Part shown: positions 1 through 6,137 of the stretch, piece by piece
How the letters are laid out: every line of letters starts with the position of its first letter
Numbering within the stretch: the first letter of the stretch is position 1
From: CAYLNH01 sp964384625
GTDB taxonomy: Bacteria > Verrucomicrobiota > Lentisphaeria > JABSQK01
DNA: 8,614 nt
Reading direction: 5' to 3'
Assembly: GCA_964384625.1 (NCBI GenBank)
Contig: CAYLNH010000295.1
Span: forward strand, 1-8,614
Notes under the pieces: generated by a model
Seen by the model: only the letters and a program-made list of their open reading frames with translations
What the model was told of the DNA's origin: nothing
The model's database searches: none
Made by a program: the position numbers and the translations under genes

Positions 1-25
1 TTGAAACCAACTCGGGAGATTGCCT

Positions 26-142
26 GTGGATGCCAAGCCCTCATTTGAGAACTACCTTCGCCAAAACAAACTGATCGATGAGAAGTATGTGAGTTACTAC
101 AACAACTGAGTACGGCAGTTCGTTGCTTTCTGCGGGGGGAAA
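26..142 (+). pseudogene. N-terminal extension of the integrase, cut off by an in-frame TGA
   Basis: The intI frame stays open upstream of its first usable ATG, back to a GTG at 26, which has a GGGAG about seven bases before it (14-18). It encodes 27 residues (VDAKPSFENYLRQNK and onward to SYYNN), then TGA at 107-109, then VRQFVAFCGGK and on into the ATG at 143 without a frame change. The flanking residues (YYNN-stop-VRQFVAF) read like one alpha-helical recombinase core-binding domain in which a Trp codon TGG has become TGA; the Trp is an inference. Five of the other genes here end in TGA and use TGG for Trp, so TGA is a normal stop in this genome. Either this is a nonsense mutation, making the full-length gene a pseudogene, or translation restarts at 143. 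A sequencing error is possible. Confidence 0.6.
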
Positions 143-1300
143 ATGCCGAACCTGAACTGGGAGATGATGTCCCGTTTCCTGGCAGAACTTGAGCAGTCCC
201 GAGAGGACTGGCAGGTTCGGCAAGCAAGTGACGCGCTGACCATCTATACGGGAAACTATCTGAAGGCTGTTCACGGTATCGACATCCTGGAGCGATCCCC
301 GGATCGTAAAGTGCCGACGGAAGCGGGCGGCCAGGCGTGGTCGGCTGTGGATCAACTGATGCGCGATGCTATCGCATTACGTCGACTCAGTCCGAGTACG
401 GAGAAGACCTACACCGGCTGGTGCCGACGCTTCGGACACTACTTGGAATACAAAGCGCCCACCGACGTCGACTCCATCGACGTCAAGAACTACCTGACCA
501 ACCTGGCGAAGGTCGAGCGGGTGTCCGAGTCCACCCAGAATCAGGCATTCAACTCCATCCTTTTCCTCTTTCGCCACATTCTGGGAAAAGAACTGGAGAA
601 CATGCGGAGTACGCCGCGAGCAAGGTCCCGCGACTATGTCCCGGTTGTCCTCGCACCCGAAGAAGTGCGTGCTATCCTCGACCGGATGGAAGGGCTGTAT
701 GGCCTGATGATCGAGTTGGCCTACGGGACCGGCTTGCGCCGGAAGGAACTTGTCTCGCTTCGCGTCAAGGACGTCGACTTCGGGAACGGCCAGACGATTG
801 TCCGCGACGGCAAGGGTGGGGTAGATCGCGTAACACTGCTGCCGGAGGGCTTGGTGGAGAGACTGCAGCAACAAGTCGAATCTGTCCGACAACTGCAGCA
901 GGAGGACCTTGCCAACGGCTTCGGCGCCGTTCAGCTCCCAAACGCACTGGCGCGGAAATACCCTCGCGCGCCATGGGAACTCGGATGGCAGTGGCTGTTT
1001 CCTGCGGACAACATTTCAACGGATCCAAAAACTGGCTTCCGGGGCCGTTGGCACGTCTTTGACAGCATGCCGCAACGGCATCTGCGTGAAGCTGTGCGCG
1101 CTGTCGGGATTACAAAGAAAGTCGGCATGCACACCCTTCGGCACAGCTTCGCTACGCACCTGCTGCAGGCCGGCACAGATATCCGCACGATCCAGGAACT
1201 GCTCGGCCACAAGTCCGTGGAGACGACGATGGTCTATACCCGCGTCGTGGCAAACCGGTTCTCCGGTATCCAGAGCCCGCTGGACTGGAAGGCGGGGTAG
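143..1300 (+). CDS. intI: Integron-type tyrosine recombinase (IntI family)
   Basis: This is a DNA integrase of the integron class, which in its family recombines gene-cassette attC sites with attI. Residues 1-75 belong to an extra N-terminal domain whose start lies upstream of the TGA at 107-109. Residues about 80-150 form the usual core-binding domain (LSPSTEKTYTGW), and 165-380 the catalytic domain. The catalytic set is complete: R199 (GTGLRR), K224 (GKGG), H330 and R333 (HTLRH), H356 (LLGH) and nucleophile Y365 (MVYT). The insertion that distinguishes IntI from XerC/D is present at about 262-298 (ALARKYPRAPWELGWQWLF, then STDPKTG). The C-terminus SPLD also matches IntI. The ATG at 143 follows a G-rich run (134-140) and could serve for reinitiation after the TGA. 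No cassette or attI is identifiable; only 25 bases lie upstream, where an array would be expected. Confidence 0.85.
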   Translation: MPNLNWEMMSRFLAELEQSREDWQVRQASDALTIYTGNYLKAVHGIDILERSPDRKVPTEAGGQAWSAVDQLMRDAIALRRLSPSTEKTYTGWCRRFGHYLEYKAPTDVDSIDVKNYLTNLAKVERVSESTQNQAFNSILFLFRHILGKELENMRSTPRARSRDYVPVVLAPEEVRAILDRMEGLYGLMIELAYGTGLRRKELVSLRVKDVDFGNGQTIVRDGKGGVDRVTLLPEGLVERLQQQVESVRQLQQEDLANGFGAVQLPNALARKYPRAPWELGWQWLFPADNISTDPKTGFRGRWHVFDSMPQRHLREAVRAVGITKKVGMHTLRHSFATHLLQAGTDIRTIQELLGHKSVETTMVYTRVVANRFSGIQSPLDWKAG

Positions 1301-1310
1301 GGGGAGAGAG

Positions 1311-1348
1311 AATATCCAATATCGAACCGAGGAATATTCAATGTCCAA
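1311..1348 (+). repeat. Two related 16-base AT-rich units
   Basis: AATATCCAATATCGAA (1311-1326) and AATATTCAATGTCCAA (1333-1348) match at 13 of 16 positions with a 22-base period. They lie directly after the purine tract that follows intI. Their function is unknown. Confidence 0.5.
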
Positions 1349-1358
1349 GTAAGATGTT

Positions 1359-1447
1359 CCCGACAGAAGTCGGGGATGCGCGGTCGAGACGACCGCGGCC
1401 ACGCTCGGAAGCAGACCGTCTGAAACGGTCTGCAGGACTTCTGTCGG
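1359..1447. repeat. Branched palindromic element (REP/BIME-like)
   Basis: A perfect 12-bp outer stem (CCGACAGAAGTC at 1360-1371 with GACTTCTGTCGG at 1436-1447) encloses two perfect inner hairpins. The first has a 7-bp stem (1379-1385 with 1391-1397). The second has a 9-bp stem (GCAGACCGT at 1411-1419 with ACGGTCTGC at 1425-1433). An alternative small hairpin, CCCGAC-AGAA-GTCGGG (1359-1374), competes with the outer stem. Folded as one unit this is a three-way junction in RNA or extruded single-stranded DNA. It is most like a REP-type intergenic repeat; the direction and the mobilising enzyme cannot be told from one copy. Confidence 0.65.
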
Positions 1448-1590
1448 CGGCAGCTAGATTGGTCATTCGTCGGTTGGGTGTTTTCTGGTGCCCGTTGGAC
1501 CGGAAGGCGGGGTAGGCGGAGAGAGAGAGAAGAGAGAAAGAAATATCCAAGGGAGGCAGGAAGCGGGGTCGAAACAACCGTTCGGATTCC

Positions 1591-1643
1591 CAATGACCCC
1601 TTCGACTTCGCTCAGGTGCTGAAAGCACCCCGCCACTGCGGGG
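1591..1643. repeat. Second palindromic repeat with two alternative hairpins
   Basis: A lone CAATGAC (1591-1597) is followed by CTTCGACTTCGCTCAG (1602-1617), whose complement CTGAGCGAAGTCGAAG resembles a motif I recall as recurrent in bacterial intergenic regions (from memory, not checked). Then come GGTGCT-GAA-AGCACC (1615-1629) and CCCCGC-CACT-GCGGGG (1628-1643). The two hairpins share two bases and so compete in part. On the minus strand this lies 56 bases beyond the pstB stop and could end or protect the operon transcript, but no U-run follows. Confidence 0.5.
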
Positions 1644-1651
1644 AACTTCGT

Positions 1652-1700
1652 CAATGACCAATGACCAATGTCCAGTGACCACTGCCCAATGACCAATCTC
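1652..1700 (+). repeat. Tandem heptamer array, (CAATGAC)7, degenerate
   Basis: Seven consecutive 7-base units run CAATGAC, CAATGAC, CAATGTC, CAGTGAC, CACTGCC, CAATGAC, CAATCTC. The last unit ends inside the complement of the pstB stop codon (1699-1701). An isolated unit sits at 1591-1597, and an inverted AATGACCAA-type copy at 1459-1467. The unit is too short and has no spacers, so it is not a CRISPR. It looks like a simple repeat scattered through the intergenic DNA of the host. Confidence 0.75.
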
Positions 1701-2475
1701 AGCCGTACCGGCCTTCGATGTATTCGGCAGTGCGTTCGTCCTCGGGCTTGAGGAAGAGGTCCGCGGTGGCGGTGTGCTCGATGAGTTCGCCGAGGAGCAT
1801 GAAGATGCACTCGTCGCTGGCGCGGCGGGCCTGGGCCATGTTGTGGGTGACGATCAGGATGGTGTAGTTGCCGCGCAGCTCGAACATCAGCTCTTCGATG
1901 GCGTGGGTGCCGTCGACGTCCAAGGCGGAACAGGGTTCGTCCATAAGGATGACATCGGGCTTGAGCGGCAGCAGGCGGGCGATACAGAGTTTCTGCTGCT
2001 GTTCGAGCTGGAGCTTGGTGGCTTTGGTCTTCAGCTTGTCCTTCAGATCGTCCCACAGCCCGACTTCTTCGAGGGCGGACTGGACGACTTGGTCCATGTC
2101 GTCGCGGGACATGGAGAACATGGGGTTATGGATGCGCATGCCGAAGACGATATTTTCGTAGACCGAGATGGGCAGCGGGTTGGGCCGTTGGAAGACCATG
2201 CCGACGGACTTGCGGAGCTCGATCAGGGAGACGTCGGGGTCGTAGATGTTCTGGCCGAGGATGGTGATTTCGCCTTCGGTGCGGACGTAGGAGTAGCGTT
2301 CGTTGATGCGGTTGAAGCAGCGGAGGAGCGTGGTCTTGCCGCAGCCGCTGGGACCGATCAGCGAGGTGATCTCGCCCTCTTTGATGTTGCAGGAAATGTG
2401 TTTGAGCGCCTGGAAATCGCCATACCAGAGATTCAGGTCGCGGGTGCTTATGCCGTATGAAACCGGATCACTCAT
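1699..2475 (-). CDS. pstB: Phosphate ABC transporter ATPase, degenerate signature motif
   Basis: Cytoplasmic ATPase that would power the PstCA phosphate channel; 258 residues, normal PstB length, with the typical ending EYIEGRYG. Walker A GPSGCGKTT is at 41-49, Q-loop Q96 in VGMVFQRPNP, Walker B VILMDE at 175-180, D-loop SALD at 183-186, and the H-loop His is H211 in IVTHNM. The ABC signature, LSGGQQQR in most PstB proteins, reads LQLEQQQK (155-162), so the serine and the glycine pair that contact ATP in the partner subunit are missing. The codons at 1999-2013 confirm this without a frameshift. Its ATG overlaps the stop of the upstream ATPase gene (ATGA, 2472-2475), with no clear ribosome-binding site, which points to translational coupling and equal dosage. 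I infer that it pairs with the neighbouring ATPase as a heterodimer. Confidence 0.93.
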   Translation of the reverse strand: MSDPVSYGISTRDLNLWYGDFQALKHISCNIKEGEITSLIGPSGCGKTTLLRCFNRINERYSYVRTEGEITILGQNIYDPDVSLIELRKSVGMVFQRPNPLPISVYENIVFGMRIHNPMFSMSRDDMDQVVQSALEEVGLWDDLKDKLKTKATKLQLEQQQKLCIARLLPLKPDVILMDEPCSALDVDGTHAIEELMFELRGNYTILIVTHNMAQARRASDECIFMLLGELIEHTATADLFLKPEDERTAEYIEGRYG

Positions 2476-3239
2476 CCGAAAATGCCATTCACGTATTCAT
2501 AGGTTCTGCGGTCTGCCGGTTCGTCGGAAAAAATCACCTCGGTGGCGTCGAGTTCGACGACCTCGCCGTTCCAGAGGAACATGGTGCGGTCGGCCAGTCG
2601 CCGGGCCTGCTGGGTCAGGTTGGTCACGAGGATGATGGTGATCTCCTCTTTGAGCTCTTTAAGGACGTCCTCGATGCGCATGGTGGTGACCGGGTCGATC
2701 GCGATGGAGAACTCGTCGAGACAGAGGATATCCGGCTGGTGCGAGAGGGCGCGGGCGATGGTCAGGCGCTGTTGCTGCCCGCCGGAGAGCGCGGTGCCGA
2801 GGCTCTTCAGGCGATCCTTGACTTCGTCCCAGAGCGCGGCCTGCGTCAGGCAGCGTTCGACGATTTCGTCCAGCCGGTCACGGTCGCGGAGGCCGGCGCA
2901 GCGCGGGGCGAAGGCGACGTTGTCGTAGATGCTCAACGGCAGGCCGACCGGCAGCGGCGCGACCATGCCGATCTTGCGCCGCAGGGCGAAGATGTCCCTG
3001 GTCTCGCGCACGTCCTCGCCGTCGATCGTGACGGTGCCGGTCATCTTCGAGCCGGCGTCGTCGTCGATGGTGCGGTTGAGGCAGCGGAGCAAGGTGGTCT
3101 TGCCGGACTGCGCCGGGCCGATAACACTGAAGATCTCGTTGCGGTAGACCTGGAAGCTGATGCCGTGGATGGCTTCCTTGGCGCCGTAGGCGGCGCGCAG
3201 GTTGTCGACGTCGATGGTGATGTCGGGTTTGTCGTTCAT
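2472..3239 (-). CDS. pstB: Second PstB-like ATPase, degenerate Q- and H-loops
   Basis: A second PstB-family ATPase of 255 residues, ending YEYVNGIFG. Walker A is GPAQSGKTT (41-49), the signature LSGGQQQR is perfect (151-158), and the Walker B Asp and Glu are present (ILCLDE, 171-176). Three other elements are altered. The Q-loop reads GMVAPLP (91-97), with P95 in place of Gln. The D-loop is IAID (179-182) rather than SALD. The H-loop reads ILVTNLTQQA, with N207 in place of the switch His (codon AAC, 2619-2621). These losses complement those of the next gene, so this subunit probably supplies the signature to the working ATP site while its own site is weak or silent. It starts four bases after pstA. 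The Pst role rests on position and family; substrate specificity lies elsewhere. Confidence 0.9.
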   Translation of the reverse strand: MNDKPDITIDVDNLRAAYGAKEAIHGISFQVYRNEIFSVIGPAQSGKTTLLRCLNRTIDDDAGSKMTGTVTIDGEDVRETRDIFALRRKIGMVAPLPVGLPLSIYDNVAFAPRCAGLRDRDRLDEIVERCLTQAALWDEVKDRLKSLGTALSGGQQQRLTIARALSHQPDILCLDEFSIAIDPVTTMRIEDVLKELKEEITIILVTNLTQQARRLADRTMFLWNGEVVELDATEVIFSDEPADRRTYEYVNGIFG

Positions 3240-3243
3240 CGGT

Positions 3244-4185
3244 CTACCATTTCTTCCGGCTGCGCAGCCACATGCGCAGGCCGATGGCGCTGGCGTTGAC
3301 CAGCAGCACGGTGCCCAGCAGGACGACGGCGGTGGCGTAGGGGATGGATTCCTTCACATCGGGCACCTGGGTGGACACGGTATACAGGTGCATCGACAGC
3401 GCCATGCACTGGTCTTGCGGGCCGTAAGGCAGGAAATAGCCGAGCCAGTCGCTCAGGGTCTGCGCTGTTTTCGGGTCCTGCACGGCCTTGTAGAAAACGG
3501 CGCCGGTGAACATGATCGGGGCGGTCTCGCCGGCGGCCCGGCTGACCTGCAGGATGACGCCGGTCAGGATGCCGCTGATCGAGTTCGGCAGGACCACGGA
3601 CTTGATTGTCTGCCAGCGGGTGGCGCCGACGTTCCAGCAGGCTTCGCGGAAACTGCGCGGCACCGACGCCAGCGCCTCGCGGGTACTGGCGATGATCACC
3701 GGCAGGGTCATGATCGCCAGGGTCAGCGAAGCCGACATGATGGAGTAGCCGAATTTCGCGGCATAGACGAAGGCGCCCAGACCGAAGAGCGCGTGGACGA
3801 TACTGGGGACCCCGGCCAGATTGATCACGGCCAGGTTGATCAGGCGGTTGAACCAGTTGTCCCTGGCGTACTCGTTCAGGTAGACCGCGGCCAGGATGCC
3901 GATCGGCGCTGATACCGCCAGGGAGATGACCACAAGATAGACGGTACCGACAAACGCCGACCAGATGCCGCCCGCCTTCATGCCGCGCCGCGGGATATCG
4001 GTCAGGAACTCCCAGCTCAGCGACGGCCACGCCTGGACCACCAGATACGCGACGATCGCGATCAGCGGGATGATCATCGCAATCGCCATACTGAAAAACA
4101 GCCATTTGGCGATCGCTTCATACAGCTCCTTGCGGCGGACAAACCTGGTTTTGACGAACCGTTTGGCAGGGGCTTCGGCGCTCAT
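3244..4185 (-). CDS. pstA: Phosphate ABC transporter permease PstA
   Basis: Inner-membrane permease subunit that forms the phosphate channel with PstC; 313 residues, close to the usual size. Hydrophobic segments appear at about 27-50, 75-103, 117-142, 149-168, 205-230 and 283-303, which fits six membrane spans after a basic cytoplasmic N-terminus (KRFVKTRFVRRKE). The cytoplasmic coupling loop that touches the ATPases is clear: SFREACWNVGATRWQTIKSV (178-197), followed by ILQVSRAAGETAPI, a strong PstA hallmark. The start at 4185 is preceded by AAGGA at good distance. The gene lies one base after the pstC stop and four bases before the next ATPase start. The linker at 231-280 (DPKTAQTLSDW, PYGPQDQ) is a family-typical periplasmic loop. 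Confidence 0.95.
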   Translation of the reverse strand: MSAEAPAKRFVKTRFVRRKELYEAIAKWLFFSMAIAMIIPLIAIVAYLVVQAWPSLSWEFLTDIPRRGMKAGGIWSAFVGTVYLVVISLAVSAPIGILAAVYLNEYARDNWFNRLINLAVINLAGVPSIVHALFGLGAFVYAAKFGYSIMSASLTLAIMTLPVIIASTREALASVPRSFREACWNVGATRWQTIKSVVLPNSISGILTGVILQVSRAAGETAPIMFTGAVFYKAVQDPKTAQTLSDWLGYFLPYGPQDQCMALSMHLYTVSTQVPDVKESIPYATAVVLLGTVLLVNASAIGLRMWLRSRKKW

Positions 4186-4186
4186 C

Positions 4187-5122
4187 TCAGTCCTTCTTGA
4201 CGCCGCGGATCACAAGGTCCGCAGTCAGGTTGACGACAAAGGTTATGCTGAACAACAGCACGCCGGTGACGAAGAGCACGCGGTAGTGGTCGGAGCCGGC
4301 GGGGGCTTCGCCCAGTTCAGCGGCGATGTTGGCGGTCAAGGTGCGGACCGAGTCCAGCAGGCTGTGGGGGACCTTGACGGCGTGGCCGGTAGCCATCAGC
4401 ACGGCCATGGTCTCGCCGACGGCGCGGCCGACGCCCAGCAGCACCGCGGCCAGCAGGCCGTTGCGGCCCGCCGGCAGGAGGACCTTGCGGATCACCTGCC
4501 AGCGCGTGGCGCCCAGTGCCATCGCCGCTTCGCGATAGGAGTCGGGGACGGCCTTCAGCGCGTCTTCTCCGATGGAGACGATGATCGGCACGCTCATGAG
4601 CGCCAGGATGATACCGCCGTTGAGCAGGTTGACGCCGACCGGCGCGCCGGTGACCTTCATGATCAGCCGGCTCATGACCGTCAGCCCGATGAAGCCCCAG
4701 ACGACACTGGGGATGGCGGCCAGCAGTTCGATGATGATCTTCAGGGTCTCTTTGAGTTTGGGCCCGCAGAACTCGGAGATGAAGATCGCCGCCCCCAGCC
4801 CGAACGGTACCGCGATGACCATGGCCAGCGCGGTCACGCTCAAGGTTCCGACGGTCAGGGCGAGGGTGCCGTAGCGCACATTGGTCTCGGAGGTCGGATA
4901 CCATTTGGTGCTGAACAGGAACTCGCCCAGCTTGAAGTCGCCGCGGAACAGCACCGGGGCGGCTTCGCGGAAGACGAAGAAGAAGATGGCCAGCACGAAG
5001 ATGATGGCGCTGACGCCGCACAGCTTGATCAGCCACTCGATGGCTTTCTCGCCGTTGACCGCCCATCTCGGCCGCTGCAGGCGCTCACCGCGTGTGGCGC
5101 GTTCGGGTTGTCCATCGCTCAT
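4187..5122 (-). CDS. pstC: Phosphate ABC transporter permease PstC
   Basis: Inner-membrane permease partner of PstA, 311 residues. The N-terminal tail is basic and hydrophilic (residues 1-28), then a first span at about 32-51, a periplasmic stretch with TKWYPTSETNVRYGT (72-86) and further hydrophobic segments at about 86-118, 126-152, 168-186, 222-246 and 280-304. The coupling loop SYREAAMALGATRWQVIRKV (195-214) and the following GVGRAVGETMAV (230-241) are diagnostic for PstC. AIPSVVWGFIGL (136-147) also matches the family. The start is 58 bases after the pstS stop, the longest gap in the operon; it holds a GC-rich hairpin and only a weak ribosome-binding site (AAGAA). Confidence 0.95.
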   Translation of the reverse strand: MSDGQPERATRGERLQRPRWAVNGEKAIEWLIKLCGVSAIIFVLAIFFFVFREAAPVLFRGDFKLGEFLFSTKWYPTSETNVRYGTLALTVGTLSVTALAMVIAVPFGLGAAIFISEFCGPKLKETLKIIIELLAAIPSVVWGFIGLTVMSRLIMKVTGAPVGVNLLNGGIILALMSVPIIVSIGEDALKAVPDSYREAAMALGATRWQVIRKVLLPAGRNGLLAAVLLGVGRAVGETMAVLMATGHAVKVPHSLLDSVRTLTANIAAELGEAPAGSDHYRVLFVTGVLLFSITFVVNLTADLVIRGVKKD

Positions 5123-5143
5123 GCGTGCAGTTCTTATCGGTAG

Positions 5144-5171
5144 CGGCGCCGGCCGCTTCCGGCCGGCGCCG
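5144..5171 (-). promoter_or_regulatory. GC-rich hairpin between pstS and pstC
   Basis: A perfect 12-bp stem (5144-5155 with 5160-5171) closes on a four-base loop (GAAG on the transcribed strand). It starts 9 bases after the pstS stop and ends 21 bases before the pstC start. No U-run follows, so it does not look like a full intrinsic terminator. In binding-protein operons such hairpins often protect the upstream message from 3'-to-5' decay and raise binding protein over permease; that role here is an inference. Confidence 0.7.
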
Positions 5172-5180
5172 GGGATTGCA

Positions 5181-6137
5181 TTACTTACGGCTCTGCTGTT
5201 CGCCGGCCGGCGTGGTCGTCTTGGACTTCTGCGGTGCTTTGGTGCGTTTCTCCGGTGCCAGCGGGACGTAGCCGTTTGCTTCGATGATCTTCTGACCGGC
5301 GTCGGAACAGACCCAGTCCAGGTACTTCTTGACTTCGCCCTGCGGCTCGCCCAAGGTGTAGACGAGCAGCGAACGAGCCAGCGGATAGGTCTTGTTCAGC
5401 GTGTTCTCGACGGTGGGCGAATAGGCTGTGCCGCCCTTCTCGACGCGGATCTTCAGCATCTTGACCTCGTCCGTGGCGTAGCCCATGCCGCTGTAGCCGA
5501 TGGCGGTCTTGGTGTGACCAATCAACTCGACAACTTCCTTGGAGCCGTTCAGATCGCGCGAGCCCAGTTTGAAGTCCTTCTTATGCAGGGCATGCGTCCG
5601 GAAGAACTCATATGTGCCCGAACTCGACTGCCGGCTGACGCGGACGATCGTGTCGTCGGAGACGCCGGAGATGGTGACGCCCAGGTCCGACCATTTGGTG
5701 ATCGTGCCGCCTTCGGCGAAGATCTCCTCCAACTGCGCCAGCGAGATCTCCTCCAGCGGATTGTCCTTGTGCACATAGACTGCCAGCGCGTCGTAGCCGA
5801 CAATCAGCTCTTCCGGTTTCTCGCCGGTGTTCTTCTCGGCCGCCTCCTGTTCCGCCGGTTTGATGTCGCGGCTGGCATTGGCCATATCGACCATGCCCTT
5901 GAGCAACGCCGCAATGCCGGGACCGGAGCCCCCGCCCGAGACCTCGATCTCCACCGCGGGATTGACCTTGGCATACTCCTCCGCCCAGGCCTGAGCGACG
6001 TTGACCATTGTGTCGGAGCCCTTGTTCTGGATGACCGTCTTGCCTGCTCCGCCGCCGCTGGATTTGCCGCAGCCGCTGAACAAAATCGCGCCGCTGACGA
6101 CGCCCAGTGCTGCCATTTTGCCAAAGACACGAATCAT
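5181..6137 (-). CDS. pstS: Phosphate-binding lipoprotein PstS
   Basis: Extracytoplasmic phosphate receptor that delivers phosphate to PstCA. The product has 318 residues. The N-terminus MIRVFGKM plus a hydrophobic stretch ends in LFSGC, so C23 is a likely lipidation site (Phe at -3 is less usual than Leu). Phosphate-site motifs are present: NKGSDTMVNV (38-47), SGGGSGPGIAAL (68-78), ANASRDI (87-92) and RQSSSGTYEFF (169-179); YPLARSLLVY (251-260) is also typical. The tail (299-318) is Lys/Thr/Gln-rich, hydrophilic and probably disordered. The frame is open further upstream to 6365, but the start at 6137 is preferred: it gives a clean signal peptide, has GAGGAAA upstream, and its ATGA overlaps the phoU stop (6134-6137). 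Confidence 0.94.
   Translation of the reverse strand: MIRVFGKMAALGVVSGAILFSGCGKSSGGGAGKTVIQNKGSDTMVNVAQAWAEEYAKVNPAVEIEVSGGGSGPGIAALLKGMVDMANASRDIKPAEQEAAEKNTGEKPEELIVGYDALAVYVHKDNPLEEISLAQLEEIFAEGGTITKWSDLGVTISGVSDDTIVRVSRQSSSGTYEFFRTHALHKKDFKLGSRDLNGSKEVVELIGHTKTAIGYSGMGYATDEVKMLKIRVEKGGTAYSPTVENTLNKTYPLARSLLVYTLGEPQGEVKKYLDWVCSDAGQKIIEANGYVPLAPEKRTKAPQKSKTTTPAGEQQSRK

Larger units (their letters stand above)
1276..1550 (+). repeat. Direct repeat: intI 3' end duplicated 215 bases downstream
   Basis: The last 25 bases of intI (1276-1300, encoding PLDWKAG and TAG) recur at 1491-1515 with 23 of 25 identical. Both copies continue into a GA-rich purine tract and then ATATCCAA (1312-1319 and 1543-1550); the tract is longer in the second copy (1516-1540). 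Read in the matching frame, the second copy gives CPLDRKAG and a stop, and the resemblance fades out upstream near 1471. The second copy could be the remnant of another integrase, a local duplication, or a dispersed repeat that happens to form the end of intI. Between the copies lies the branched palindrome at 1359-1447. Confidence 0.7.
1301..1698. other. Gene-free, repeat-rich spacer between intI and the pst operon
   Basis: I find no credible gene in these 398 bases. The short frames that cross it translate into low-complexity, repeat-derived peptides. In order it holds: a GA tract; two related 16-base units (1311-1326 and 1333-1348, 13 of 16 identical); a branched palindrome (1359-1447); the second copy of the intI end with its GA tract; a double hairpin (1615-1643) beside the motif CTTCGACTTCGCTCAG (1602-1617); and seven heptamers (1652-1700). 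The convergent genes intI and pstB both end here. No hairpin is followed by a U-run on either strand, so no classical intrinsic terminator is evident. Confidence 0.75.

Noticed and set aside
107..109. TGA recoded as Trp or selenocysteine.
   Set aside because: phoU, pstC, both pstB genes and others here use TGA as their stop and TGG for Trp, and no selenocysteine-type context is apparent. A nonsense change or error is simpler.
1321..1479. Possible attC cassette site: GTTGGGT at 1473-1479 fits the right-hand GTTRRRY core.
   Set aside because: The only left-hand candidate, ATCGAAC at 1321, breaks the RYYYAAC pattern. The internal stems are perfect palindromes rather than an attC-style imperfect stem with extrahelical bases, and the span is longer than usual.
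1652..1700. CRISPR-like array.
   Set aside because: Seven-base units are directly abutted with no spacers; this is a simple tandem repeat.
5144..5171. Intrinsic terminator between pstS and pstC.
   Set aside because: The stem is strong, but the bases after it on the transcribed strand (CUACCGAUAAGAA) contain no U-run.
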